Position numbers and translations under genes: made by a program | The notes under the pieces: model-generated | What the model saw: the letters and a program-made list of their open reading frames with translations, nothing else | Told to the model about the DNA's origin: nothing | Databases searched by the model: none | In this document: in pieces, positions 1 to 10,278 of the stretch | Layout: each line of letters begins with the position of its first letter | Position numbering within the stretch: position 1 is the stretch's first letter | Assembly (NCBI GenBank): GCA_028565715.1 | Contig: JAOXYC010197907.1 | Location: 1-11,820 of the forward strand | DNA length: 11,820 bases | Direction of reading: 5' to 3' | DNA from: Phoronis pallida | Taxonomy: Eukaryota > Phoronida > Phoronidae

Positions 1-76
1 GAATTTTATTTTAGTCGCAACCAAGATGGATAAACCCCAAAAATTGCCTTTGAGGCCTACCAGTTAGTCATACAAT

Positions 77-101
77 CAACCCACTGAGGTTCAGTGGGTT
101 G
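77..101. repeat. Short perfect hairpin (11-bp stem)
   Basis: The arms CAACCCACTGA (77-87) and TCAGTGGGTTG (91-101) are exact reverse complements separated by three bases. Imperfect pairing may extend outward to around 66 and 112 through AGTCA/TGACT. It lies in presumed intron sequence and no function is assigned. Confidence 0.6.
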
Positions 102-231
102 GTGGCATTGACTAGTATAACTAATGATCAACTAATAACCTGCTGTCTGGGCTGGTTTTAACAGGACATTCAAGTAATTTGCGCATCTTTGTGCATGACT
201 TGCTTTTATTAATCAGAAGGTATGATTTTTG

Positions 232-342
232 GGTACAAGTCGAATAAGTTGGTCCCTCGTTTATTTGCGTTATTCAGTCAATGTGTTTCCAACGACTAAT
301 AAACAGAAGTTATACGAGGGACCAACTTATTCGACTTGTACC
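232..342. mobile_element. MITE-like foldback element with 29-bp perfect terminal inverted repeats
   Basis: The left arm (232-260, beginning GGTACAAGTCGAATAAG) and the right arm (314-342, ending CTTATTCGACTTGTACC) are perfect reverse complements over 29 bases. A 53-bp centre separates them and itself shows weak inverted similarity (TTATTTGCG..CAGTC against GACTAATAAAC..). The sequence ATTTTTG sits immediately left of the element (225-231) and recurs one base after it (344-350), which could be a target-site duplication. No coding capacity is present. The size of about 111 bp and the long perfect arms suggest a non-autonomous DNA transposon (MITE). The superfamily is not recognised. Confidence 0.6.
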
Positions 343-512
343 AATTTTTGTTCATTGTGGGTTCGTTTTTAGTTCAACTGTTCAGGTAAAATGTTGCCTT
401 TAAATGAATTCGTTAGTGAATTATATATTTCTTAATGGATATTTCAATAATATGTTTTTGATAACATATTTCACACAAATAGCGAAGGCATGTAAAGTTC
501 ATCACAAGGGTT

Positions 513-570
513 TCTGATTATAATCCGTGTCACTTGGGTTGTCTGATTGTAATCTGGGTCATTGGGATTA
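513..570. repeat. Two-copy imperfect tandem repeat, period about 29 bp
   Basis: TCTGATTATAATCCGTGTCA.. (513-541) is followed directly by TCTGATTGTAATCTGGGTCA.. (542-570). The copies match at most positions. It is a minor intronic duplication with no evident function. Confidence 0.5.
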
Positions 571-2139
571 ACATTAAAACCCATAAAATATGGGTCGATG
601 ATTTGTATGGTAAATGTATGACTTTATAGACTTAACCTGATTTTGACAATATTAGCTTAATTAACAGGAAGAAAGATGATATCAGATTCATACAATCAGA
701 TGTGGGTGGAGCGTTAAACCTGTTATGTAATACTTAACTAACTGGCTATTGATGACAAGAGTTCGAACATAGGTGTTGTTGACATTTGTGAAACTAGATC
801 TGTTGTGATTGGAACCCTTGTGAAACCTTAGGCTAGATTGAAACATGTTTTTCTAAAAATTAAAGCTTCTCATTTGAAAAAGTGTGATGTCATCTTTATT
901 GATAACACAAAACAAGACCTACTCCCACAATACTCCTCCTATTTTATCCTTCTTTATCAGATAATATATTTATTAGTATTATCCCATGAACATATTATGG
1001 TAATTTAGAAAATTGACTGACATCTGACTCGACCAACAATTGTAATGTTTTGTTGTGAGTTTTTTTCTTGGATTCACTTCCTTTAAAAAGAATGATACTT
1101 TATTATTTGAAACCTAAAAGCATCCTTGTTTATATGCAAGGTTCCTTAGCCAGTGGACAATAATGGCTCCAAGTTGTGTTGTTGTCAGTTGAATCAGCTG
1201 ATTCTTAGAATCACTGGATTAATTTATGACAGTCAACAATATGTGTGAAGCCCAAGACCGTGTTTGCGTTAAGATGTCATTCCTCTTCTATGAAATATGA
1301 TGAAAAGAACATAAATATTTCATTTAAAAAACTTTAACTTTAATATAGCTGCACTCTGACCAGTACCAAACGCAAACTCTGCAAATTGAAATAGATCTTC
1401 CAACCAACTATTCTGGCAAATCATATTTTAACAATTTTGATGTTTCCATTTTCTGTCACCTTTTAAGAATTTTAAAAGCAAAACTCATTGTTGGCCTTTG
1501 ACCTTAAATATCAGGTATGCAAATTGTGACTCAGGTAACCATGATAAACGGGGATAGAATCATATAGAAACTGAAACCACTACTCCTCAGCTGTTTCATT
1601 GCTAAACAACAAAAACCATCTATCATTGGCAGCATCTGTTTGCCAGTTCTAGCATCTAAATTTTGTTTTCAATCACATATGTTCATGTACATACATATTG
1701 TATTTGTTTATTTTTCCCAATCTGGAATTTGTTTACTTCGCCCCTGTACAGTAGGAATGTACATTCCATGGAAATATCACATTGTCTCCTCTGGCAATGT
1801 TTTGTCTGTTACAGAATTATGTCAACCCTGTCAGTGTCCCATGGTCCTCTGACTCAGCTTTCCTGTCCCATTTTGGTCAGAGGCAAATTTAATGCTCTGT
1901 AAAAACAACTGTCCTGTGGCACACTGAGTCAGCTTTCATGTGACAACCTAGCACCTGTTCCTGGGATTAATTGAGTTGACATTCTGCAAGATTATTAATA
2001 TTTATATGTCTCTGCTGTGAAAATTTGTTGAAAGCTGGGAATTAGTCTCTCACAGCCCTTTGACTTATTTTGGGTCAGCGTGATCCAGCCAAGGTCTGTC
2101 AAACTAACGCTGAATGCTGGTTTCAGTAATTTATGCATG

Positions 2140-2147
2140 TGACGTCA
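2140..2147. promoter_or_regulatory. CRE-like palindrome TGACGTCA
   Basis: The 8-base palindrome TGACGTCA matches the full consensus cAMP-response element bound by CREB/ATF factors. It lies in presumed intron 1. A single 8-mer can occur by chance in 11.8 kb, so regulatory use is only a possibility. Confidence 0.25.
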
Positions 2148-2695
2148 CAGGTGCAACATCTTGTTTGGTAAATATCCACCCTTAAAATCATACAGGAGGC
2201 CAGCATCCTATAAATACAATGTCTGTGTTGTTTTTGATAAAAACCAGTGCAACACCAGTTTTCATGCATCATTAAGAATTCCACATTTTCTTCTGACATC
2301 TTTATCAAGGCAGGGTTTGAAAGGATCACTCAGCTGCTATGTGCAGTCATCATGATTTGTTAATTACCAAAGTTTTCCAAATATATTGATCAATGAATTC
2401 AAGATCAAAATAATGCACTGCATTTTATTTTTGTGTTAGAGATGGTTCAGAATATTAAGTATGTTGAAAGGGAATGGTGCAACATTTTATATCAGTGTTT
2501 TATCATTATCAGGAAATTATCATAAAACAAAGGGCAACCTGATACGGCCCACTACCATGGCCTGCTATTATGATAGCGGGTAAACAATAAACTTGGGGTC
2601 ACAACACCACTAATTTGATAATTAATGAAATCATTTTCTCATCTTCCACTATGATTGTTTTATTGGATGTGAAATTTAATTGGGAATTCTTATAT

Positions 2696-2721
2696 TTTGC
2701 ACTAGGTGACACTAGTGCAAA
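2696..2721. repeat. Short perfect hairpin (10-bp stem, 6-base loop)
   Basis: TTTGCACTAG (2696-2705) and CTAGTGCAAA (2712-2721) are exact reverse complements around GTGACA. Flanking AT bases extend the symmetry imperfectly. No function is assigned. Confidence 0.5.
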
Positions 2722-3977
2722 TATTTATTGGAAGTAGGAAGTTTCAAGCTTCTTTACTAACTCGGTATTTTGACTTCAATTATGACTACAGAAAACTGTC
2801 TGTGCAATCTAATGTCGGTAAAAATATGAAAAACTTGAATATGTTTTATGCACTGAGGCTTATCAAAAATAGTCTGCTGTTGACAATAACCCAGAAAGTT
2901 AAGTACTACATCTTAGGTACCAGGATATATACTGATTTTCTGATGTCTTACAACCATGACATTGCCATTTTCTTTTAATCAAACATAGTGTGGGCGCTTT
3001 CACAATCTTATCTTTAAAACATGCTCAATGGTGTATGCAGCAAAAACATGTAAAGGAATCCTGTACATTGCATGACCTAGAAAGCATTTGTTTTCATATC
3101 TTAACTATCAAAACATGTCAGTAATCAAGAAGAAATAACCCTGGTCAGAAATTTTGTGATCAATATTGAAAGAAGATCAACATGTCAAGATAGCATTGAA
3201 TATTTTTTCTAAAATAACCATTCCTTATCCAAATTAAAAATGGGTGTTTGTTGGGCATCGGAAAACTTCCTCGTTTCTGTTTACATGCTTCTAAGTTTGC
3301 AATATAGTATTACCATTGGAAGATATAATTATTTTATTATTTTGCTGTAGGAATTGTCCTTACAACTAAACTGTAATATTGTTAGTTCACATGAGGGAGT
3401 GTAGAACCAAAACACTACTTCTTTATTCGTTTTTTTTTTAACATTTATTAAATCTAGCAAGGTCCTGGATAACACATATGATCCCAGTTTATAACATATA
3501 AGTATCCACTATCTGGCTTCAGTAATAATTTGATTATGGGTATTTTTGTTACTAATGGACTTCCTTGTATTTGTCTCGTCAATTGCGATAACATGATAAC
3601 AAGTGTGACATCATGGTACCATATCCATGTTTAACCTTAGTACTTCTATTTAGTTAACTTGTTGTATTTCCTTATTTTAAACCCGTTACTATCTATTTCA
3701 GGATGGTAATAAATTGCAAAACATTTTGGGAAAGTGGTATCGACCAAGTGTTCTTATTATGGTCCAATATATACTGATTAAAGGCTTAGGTCCTCATGCC
3801 AAAAACCATTCCCACCACCGACTCCCTTTCTTTATTTGGTGCGTTTGCAGAATCATGGGGATGCTATAAAAACCAAAATTTGCAATCTCAAATATTCTGT
3901 TTAGTCTAGAACTGACGATTCTTTGATAAAGCCTTTATCATATGGGGTACCAAACAACTTTACCCAGCTTTCGGGTG

Positions 3978-4105
3978 TAAAATATTTTCATAAATCTTTG
4001 TCAGAAAATTCACTTGCATTAACATTTTCCCCCATTTGGTCAGGGGGCTTCTTCAGATTCCAAAAGTGAGTGAATTTTCCGACTTTGGTTCATGAAAATG
4101 TTTTA
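3978..4105. repeat. Imperfect 36-bp inverted repeat, possible MITE, just upstream of exon 2
   Basis: The left arm 3978-4013 (TAAAATATTTTCATAAATCT..) pairs with the right arm 4070-4105 (..TTGGTTCATGAAAATGTTTTA) with only a handful of mismatches. The 56-base centre contains a second small hairpin, CCCCC..GGGGG, around 4030-4047. No transposase frame is present. It ends about 90 bp before the exon 2 acceptor, within reach of the splice-site region. An old MITE or palindromic repeat is the likeliest reading. Confidence 0.55.
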
Positions 4106-4145
4106 CAAAGGATTCTACCAGTCGAATGATCCTGTTTAGTGCTAA

Positions 4146-4964
<819 letters not shown>

Positions 4965-5027
4965 GACGTGTTTCTCATCTGTTTCTCATTGATCAGTCCT
5001 GCATCATTCGAGAATGTCCGAGCAAAG
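4965..5027 (+). CDS. rac1: Rac GTPase coding exon 4 (residues 76-96)
   Basis: This exon encodes [20 protein letters not shown] then K, the central beta strand and following helix of the G domain, with one change from human Rac1 (Ile for Val85). It is 63 bp and phase 0 at both ends. The acceptor is cttttacag|GAC. The donor is GCAAAG|gtttgt at 5028, weaker than the gtaagt and gtaagg donors of exons 2 and 3 because +3 and +4 are both T. This donor must serve all three downstream terminal exons, so it is the branch point for any isoform choice. Codons downstream resume at Trp97 in each of the three candidate exons. Confidence 0.95.
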
Positions 5028-7079
5028 GTTTGTGTAAAAACTGTTTACTTTCTTAGTAATTGTAAACAAACCTGTTGTTAAATCTAAAATTGTTAAGATT
5101 TTTGAAAACCCTTAAAGATACAGAAACAGTTCTTCGAGAAAAGACTCAAATAAGTTATTATCTCATTAATTTACATTATGTTGTTGTTGAGGTCTGAGGC
5201 ATGCAGCAGATTTATCGCTTATACTAAATGAATGTGATGCAATGAAAATACTTTCGGACCGTAACCAAATTTTGAATTGTGCTTTTGCATGCCATATAGG
5301 CCACATGTTTTTTAAAAAAAAGGTTAGAAAGAAGAATCAAAATTTCAACATTTCTTGAGTGAAAACCTTTGAACCAATGCTCCAAACACATCCAGAAATA
5401 TGTTAAGTTACTATAACAGTGCTTGTTTGCTGGGCCTACTTGCATGGTATAATGATAATTTACCTTAATTTTTTGTTGCAATGAAGCTTTATTTGTATAT
5501 CGTGTTTTTTTTTTGTTTTTTTTTACATTTTTTCTATTATCATCTAAGCTACACACTGCTATAGAAAGTTTAGACTTATATTTCTCAGAATCGTGAAACG
5601 TCTCGCTTTATTAATTAGAGGTGGGGTTTCGCAGGGTAAAGGTTTCACAATTATGACATCATTGCCAATTGTGACGATCTCTTCAGTTTGCATTGGTGAA
5701 TTCCTAACTACCTTTTGTTCTATTGACGACTTGAAAGAAGCCTTTTTGTCACATAACCTTTTCAGCATAGAATAAGTACTAATGCCGGCTTAATCAATGT
5801 AATTAGAAAAAAATTTGTGTCCCTAAATTGGTGATAGAAATTTTTTGTGAATTTTAGAAAGAAATAATACAACATATGTCATATACAAAATATGTCAAAT
5901 TATACATCTTGAAAAGAGGTTATGTGACCAAATGGGTGAAGTATGAAAGAAGTCAATGGGCTAGAATCAAAAGCATGTTTTTTTTCCTCCTTTTTTCCAT
6001 CTGATAAATGTTGCATTAATGTAACAAATACACATTCTTTCTCACAATTCAAATTTTTCACTTCTATGCTACTTATCTACTATTACAATTTTTACTCTCT
6101 TACCGAATCAAGTAATTTCAAAAGAATTGTACAACTGTATTGATACTTCTACAAAGTTCGCCGTTCCGGTTTTACAACAATGTGGTTCTGTTGCCCTGGC
6201 CGCATCGTTACAATGCGGTTCTGTTGCCCTAGCTGCATCGTTACAGAAATGGAGGCGTTTCAAGACCTGTTTTCCATCAATATGTTAAATGGTTAGTTTA
6301 ATTTCTAATATTTGTTTATAACTATATTTTTTATGGGTTTAATCACAGTTTCCTGTAGGCCCTATAATTATAGTATTTGTCGTAATTCAAGAAAATTATT
6401 TGAAAATACAGAAATTCAGATTGCAAGGAAATGGTAAATTTGAAAAAAGAATCTATTGAAATCAACAGTTATAACCAGAAGATTGTTCGTGCTCTTGCTC
6501 TGCTTACAGTTTAGTGTTCTGGAATGATTACTAATTTTAAAAACATAACTGCGATTTACTACCACGTTTTGCTAAAGGCCTTCTCATTGCTACCTAGAAT
6601 GACTGATTACCATTTTTCTTAAGTCCCTCCAAATGTTTTAACTCAAGATGCTGCCCAGAATTTGCTTAAAGTGAAAGAACTAAGACTGACATATACCCTT
6701 TGACGGAGTGCCAGAGTTAGAAAGTCTGCCCAACCACTAAAAGAATTCATTATTACAAAGCAACTTGACATCCTCTAGAAAGTAATTGTTCATTAATGGG
6801 GGGTCCAAGTACACTTTTTCTTCTCGATGGAAGAAAAAAACAATTTTCGGAGACTCAATTTATCCATTTTCCTTGCATTGACAATGCATGTTTTAAGTGA
6901 AGTGTTTGGATAAATAACATGAGGAACTGGAATGGTTTTAATTGTCCTACATCTTGTTATTAGTGCTGTTAAAGAGTGAGCTTTGCACTTAGATAGCTGT
7001 TATAGTTTTTAACAAAATGATCAATTGTTGTTTTGTTATTTCTAACTTAAATTAATTAGAATATCTGTTTCTTTTATAG
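5028..7079 (+). other. Intron 4 up to terminal exon A (2052 bp)
   Basis: This long AT-rich intron runs from gtttgt (5028) to ctgtttcttttatag (7079). A good branch-point candidate, TCTAACT at 7041-7047, lies about 34 bases before the acceptor. It holds a two-copy 33-bp tandem repeat (6178-6243) and a 9-bp hairpin with TTTTTCTTC/GAAGAAAAA arms at 6815-6838. No further Rac-like exon was found in it. Splicing to exon B or C instead would make this intron 3588 or 5707 bp. Confidence 0.88.
6178..6243. repeat. Two-copy tandem repeat, 33-bp period, GC-richer than surroundings
   Basis: Copy 1 (6178-6210) and copy 2 (6211-6243) both read ACAATG(T/C)GGTTCTGTTGCCC.. and end in GCATCGTT. They differ at three positions. 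The block contains CpG and GGCC in an otherwise AT-rich intron, so it may be a fragment of an inserted repeat. No coding meaning is evident. Confidence 0.75.
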
Positions 7080-7370
7080 TGGTATCCGGAGGTGAGCCAC
7101 CACTGCCCCAATACTCCCATCATTTTAGTGGGAACAAAAGTGGACTTGCGGGAAGACAAAGAAACTGTAGAAAAACTGAGGGAGAAAAAACTCACGCCAA
7201 CAACCTACCCACAAGGCTTAGCAATGGCGAAGGAAATTCAGGCAGTCAAATATCTTGAGTGTTCCGCTTTGACGCAGAAAGGTCTCAAGTCAGTTTTTGA
7301 TGAATCGATACGTGCAGTTCTGTGCCCTGTCATACGCCCTAAGAAGACCAAGAAGTGTTTAGTGCTTTAA
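7080..7370 (+). CDS. rac1: Rac GTPase alternative terminal coding exon A (residues 97-192, canonical-like)
   Basis: Opening at TGG (Trp97) after cttttatag, this exon encodes 96 residues and a TAA stop, giving a 192-residue protein when joined to exons 1-4. It contains the G4 base-recognition motif TKVD, the Rho-insert region ([13 protein letters not shown]), YPQG, the G5 motif CSAL and AVLC, whose Cys corresponds to Cys178, a known palmitoylation site in mammalian Rac1. The tail [14 protein letters not shown] has a polybasic run and a CAAX box ending in Leu, predicting geranylgeranylation and membrane targeting. It differs from human Rac1 at about 11 positions before the tail, fewer than B or C, so it is probably the ancestral-type exon. 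Mammalian RAC1 splits this region into two exons after the KEI codons; here it is continuous. Confidence 0.95.
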   Translation, partial: WYPEVSHHCPNTPIILVGTKVDLREDKETVEKLREKKLTPTTYPQGLAMAKEIQAVKYLECSALTQKGLKSVFDESIRAVLCPVIRPKKTKKCLVL

Positions 7371-7382
7371 TCATATTCAATT

Positions 7383-7388
7383 AATAAA
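7383..7388 (+). terminator. AATAAA polyadenylation signal candidate for isoform A (proximal)
   Basis: AATAAA lies 12 bases after the exon A stop codon. Using it would give a very short 3' UTR. Alternative AATAAA hexamers at 7905-7910 and 8152-8157 would give UTRs of roughly 550 and 800 bases, so the assignment is uncertain. Confidence 0.35.
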
Positions 7389-7527
7389 ACCTTTGAATCC
7401 TTGAGGGACACTACTGTAAGAACTTCTACTCGGGAGTCCATGCTACTGACAGACTATGATCTGAGATGGAACTTTCAGAAGCCACTGCAAAACAGAATGA
7501 ACTAGCAACCAAATTTTAAGAAACTTG

Positions 7528-7654
7528 GGCCCAGTTTCGTACAAGCTTTAACGTCGTTGATTGACTTACCAACGTTTAGTTAATGTGTAACGCAAATGGG
7601 ACTTAACCAATGTTTAAGAATTAACCAACGTTAGAGGTTTTATGAAACTGGGCC
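7528..7654. mobile_element. MITE-like element with GGCCCAGTTTC terminal inverted repeats
   Basis: GGCCCAGTTTC (7528-7538) is matched by GAAACTGGGCC (7644-7654). The imperfect symmetry continues inward through (G/A)TA..AA to TAACGT/ACGTTA. The trinucleotide TTG flanks both ends (7525-7527 and 7655-7657), a possible short target duplication. The centre carries repeated TTAACCAAYGTT-like motifs and no coding frame. The 127-bp size and terminal symmetry fit a non-autonomous DNA element. It sits in the 3' UTR of isoform A if a distal polyadenylation site is used. Confidence 0.6.
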
Positions 7655-8615
7655 TTGACCGTCAAGTGCCTGCAAAAGAATAATGTGGTTTTGTGCGAAA
7701 AAATCTATAATCTAACCCTAATTTTGTATCAAGGGAGGTGAATTTCTTTATTCTTGGTTTATTTTCCTTTTCCTTTGAGCAATCTCAACTTGACTATATG
7801 TTTAATTTATATATTCTGGTAAAGAGGCACTTTGTATTGTCTGTGTTCTCTATGTATGTCATGTTAGCAGACTACTGTAAGTATGGTGTAAATGAACTGG
7901 AGAAAATAAAATCTGGAAGATGGGTAACTCCATTGTTGTTAAAATTGTTCTTGGTTGAGGTACCAGATGTGTTTTTATATATTTGTTTTTTGTTCTTTTT
8001 TGGGGCTGGTGTAGGAATATAATCATAAAAATAAGCATATATTATAATTGAAGTGTGTACATCTATACAGATAGATGCCATAACTAGCAATAACTACAGA
8101 TAATTTGTCAGTAACGTATTCAATTTCATTCACTTTCCTTTGTATTAATCAAATAAAAAAAGAATGCAGAAAAAAATCAACATCATTGCCAATCATCACA
8201 AAAGACTATAAGTTGTGTAAATCAAAAAAGTGAATTTGAAAACAGTTAATCATGACACAGAACTTTCCAATAAAATTTTTGCTGTCATTCAAAATACATC
8301 AGCTATTTTCCTACCCATAAAAATACCCACAAGATGATCATTGCATATACAAATGGCTTTTCCCATAATTCTTTGAAGAGGTTCTGATTTTGAACTGAAT
8401 TAGGATAAAAAGACCCAACATGTAAGCGAACAAGTATCTATAATATAGAGTGGTGTAACGAAATATATTTTGTGAAACTTGCAAGAAGAAATGGATACTG
8501 AAAGTACAACTTCCAATAACATAGTTTAGTCATGCACGAATACATGTTTACATTGGTATCGATTAAAAGCTTAACTTGACCAATGCTAAAATGTTTTTTT
8601 ACATTGTATTCATAG

Positions 8616-8909
8616 TGGTACCCTGAGGTGAGTCACCATTGTCCAGATACTCCTATCATCTTAGTTGGTACGAAACAGGATCTTCGTAATGATAGAGAAA
8701 CCATTGAAAAACTAAAGGAACAGAAGCTGAATCCTATCGCCTACCCACAAGGTTTACAAATGACCAAGGAAATTAAAGCCGCCAAATACCTTGAGTGCTC
8801 GGCGCTGACGCAAAAAGGCTTAAAGAATGTTTTTGATGAGGCAATCCGTGCAGTTTTGTGTCCGCCGCCAAAGAAACCAACGGGAGGCCATAGGTGTCTG
8901 CTGTTGTAG
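8616..8909 (+). CDS. rac1: Rac GTPase alternative terminal coding exon B (residues 97-193)
   Basis: After the acceptor tattcatag, this exon opens at Trp97 in the same phase as exon A and encodes 97 residues and TAG, giving 193 residues. It keeps TKQD (G4), CSAL (G5), AVLC and YPQG, but changes the Rho-insert region to [13 protein letters not shown] and replaces the tail with [15 protein letters not shown]. That tail has far fewer basic residues near the prenylated Cys than exon A, so weaker or different membrane targeting is expected (inference). By eye it differs from exon A at about 16 of 83 residues before the tail, and from exon C at six before the tail. The frame is intact with no stop or frameshift. 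No exons 2-4 are duplicated with it, so it can be used only by splicing from exon 4. Confidence 0.9.
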   Translation, partial: WYPEVSHHCPDTPIILVGTKQDLRNDRETIEKLKEQKLNPIAYPQGLQMTKEIKAAKYLECSALTQKGLKNVFDEAIRAVLCPPPKKPTGGHRCLLL

Positions 8910-9186
8910 GTTTCAATAAGGAAACAAACAGGACATGGACGTAATTGCTGTGATAAAAATGGATTAATCATAATAGTGTTATAATCTTATACTTAATGTG
9001 TGAATTGTAATTCTAAAATATTTGCTGTAAGAAACTGTTAAAGACATTTAAACAGGACCACAAAAATTGGTTGATGGTAGCTGAAAGTCCACGAGCTAAG
9101 TGCAGAGAATTATATGTGACAGCTCATGTGTCCAACTATAACATACCTCAAACTGCTGAGTATAATACCAGTGAATGATGATTATC

Positions 9187-9192
9187 AATAAA
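9187..9192 (+). terminator. AATAAA polyadenylation signal for isoform B
   Basis: AATAAA lies 278 bases after the exon B stop. It is followed by a T/G-rich stretch (TTATTGTTGTTATTT) suited to a downstream cleavage element. The same signal and context are retained in the C copy at 11355-11360, which supports function. Confidence 0.65.
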
Positions 9193-9230
9193 TGAGTATA
9201 TTGCCTTATTGTTGTTATTTACCACATTCA

Positions 9231-9265
9231 AGGGTGTCCCAAAAGTAATCACCCCCGACTTTGAA
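9231..9265 (+). mobile_element. Left terminal repeat of a mariner-like element (truncated copy in unit B)
   Basis: AGGGTGTCCCAAAAGTAATC and the following bases to TTTGAA match the left end of the element at 11399-11722 and, inverted, its right end. No matching right end was found after 9265 in this copy, so it looks truncated or decayed. It starts about 40 bases after the isoform B polyadenylation signal. Mariner/Tc1 affinity is inferred only from the AGGGTGTCCCAAAAGT-type terminus. Confidence 0.5.
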
Positions 9266-9744
9266 TGCTCTCTTACTTAATATGGTTTTCAAGTGAATAC
9301 TCATAAAAGTTCACCCATTTTGAATATATGTACCTTTTTATACACTTTTGAAATTTCACACTCAAAAAGGTTTTTGACCACTTTTCCCATTTGGAATACC
9401 TGTAGCCACCGATTTTTCCCAAAAACCTCTCCCAACTTTGATAACTCGTGTATCATAATTATATTCCCACATTTTGAGTACTTCCTCAATGAAAACAATT
9501 TACATGAAATCTGAATTTTTTAATATGTTTTGAAAAAACAAAAAGGTACAATATTTATAAATGTTCGATTATATTAGTTTTTGGCCATAAATAAATAATG
9601 AAGTTGAAGAAATAAGTGAAGCCGCAAATGTTCATGGTATAAGGTTTTGGATTTATTCATAAATCCATCATCAGATGAGTAGATACAGTACAAAACAGGT
9701 CTGGAAAACAATTTCAAAATCTAGACTGCTATGTCACATCAAAA

Positions 9745-9847
9745 TTCATGTGTACACTGTTTGCTGGCTCAAATATAAATGCAATGACTGTGTGTCTTTG
9801 GTAGTCATTGCATTTATATTTCAGGCAGCAAACAGTGTACACATGAA
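9745..9847. repeat. Long hairpin: 44-bp arms, 15-base loop
   Basis: Left arm 9745-9788 (TTCATGTGTACACTGTTTGC.. to ..AAATGCAATGAC) and right arm 9804-9847 (GTCATTGCATTT.. to ..AGTGTACACATGAA) are reverse complements except for a four-base internal block (GCTC opposite CAGG). The loop is 9789-9803. An RNA from either strand would fold into an almost complete stem of about 100 nucleotides. It may be a MITE, a recent palindromic insertion, or a pre-miRNA-like hairpin. It lies in the intron between exons B and C. No clear target-site duplication was seen. Confidence 0.8.
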
Positions 9848-10278
9848 CAACGGTTGACAGGGCAGAAAAATCAAAATGACAAGTCAAAATTTGCTGTTCG
9901 GGAACTGCTTTATTTACGTCAAATAATGGCATTCGATGCAAGAGGCAAGGAAAGTTCATTCTGACAAGGCACATTGATTTTAATGTACCATAAGCAGCGT
10001 TCAATGATTTTTTAAGGAAACTTGCAAAGCAAACAAAAAATGTGTATGTGGAGATACAAGCGAACAAAACATAGATGCAAACAAAATAACTCCTGAACGT
10101 AAAATTTTGACTACTAATTTTGTTTTTCTTGTCGTGTCGACAAATATTAACAAATTGTTTTGAAATTTTGGCAAGTTATTAGTATAATGAATAAGCTTAT
10201 AAAGTCACTTTGAAATTAGAGACATTTTTTTTGGCCACCTGATATACTGAACTACCTGTAAAGTGTACTGTGTGTGTG

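Larger units (their letters stand above)
7371..8615 (+). other. 3' UTR of isoform A and/or intron before exon B
   Basis: This region begins with the non-coding sequence after the exon A stop. AATAAA signals occur at 7383-7388 (only 12 bases after the stop), 7905-7910 and 8152-8157; which is used cannot be told. A MITE-like inverted repeat occupies 7528-7654. The 3' end is the acceptor region of exon B, with attgtattcatag to 8615; GCTAAAA about 30 bases upstream may act as branch point. About the last 75 bases resemble the sequence before exon C. The 94-codon open frame at 7738-8022 looks like low-complexity hydrophobic chance sequence. Confidence 0.7.
8542..9510 (+). repeat. Duplicated unit B (intron end + exon B + 3' UTR)
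   Basis: This segment is a diverged direct copy of 10661-11540. Shared parts include ACATG..ACATTGGT before the acceptor, the whole coding exon, the UTR start GTTTCAA.., the CAATAAATGAGTATA polyadenylation region, and TTTTGAGTACTTCCTCAA near the right end. Relative to the C copy it has about 130 extra bases around 9305-9445. Boundaries were set by eye and could shift by tens of bases. Confidence 0.8.

Noticed and set aside
1846-1883. CCTCTGAC..GTCAGAGG hairpin and repeated CTGASTCAGCTTTC motif nearby
   Set aside because: Short and degenerate; compatible with chance in 11.8 kb.
2706-2978. 90-codon + strand open frame in presumed intron 1
   Set aside because: GTG start, no recognisable domain, AT-driven composition and no splice or promoter context; likely chance.
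3733-3745. AG followed by TGGTATCGACC, resembling the start of a Rac terminal exon
   Set aside because: Only the first few bases match; no Rac residues follow, and it lies upstream of exon 2.
5224-5556. 110-codon minus-strand open frame in intron 4
   Set aside because: Lys/Asn-rich product from AT-rich sequence with homopolymer tracts; no domain recognised.
5559-5775. Overlapping open frames on both strands (5593-5775 + and 5559-5768 -)
   Set aside because: Mutual shadows in intron 4. The minus product faintly resembles coding sequence but matches nothing I can name, and no flanking element ends were found.
7738-8022. 94-codon + strand open frame after exon A
   Set aside because: GTG start, hydrophobic T-rich composition, within the isoform A UTR/intron; no family resemblance.
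9729-10067. 112-codon minus-strand open frame, partly mirrored by a + frame at 9675-9857
   Set aside because: It crosses the 9745-9847 hairpin, which makes both strands encode the same short peptide; not a gene.
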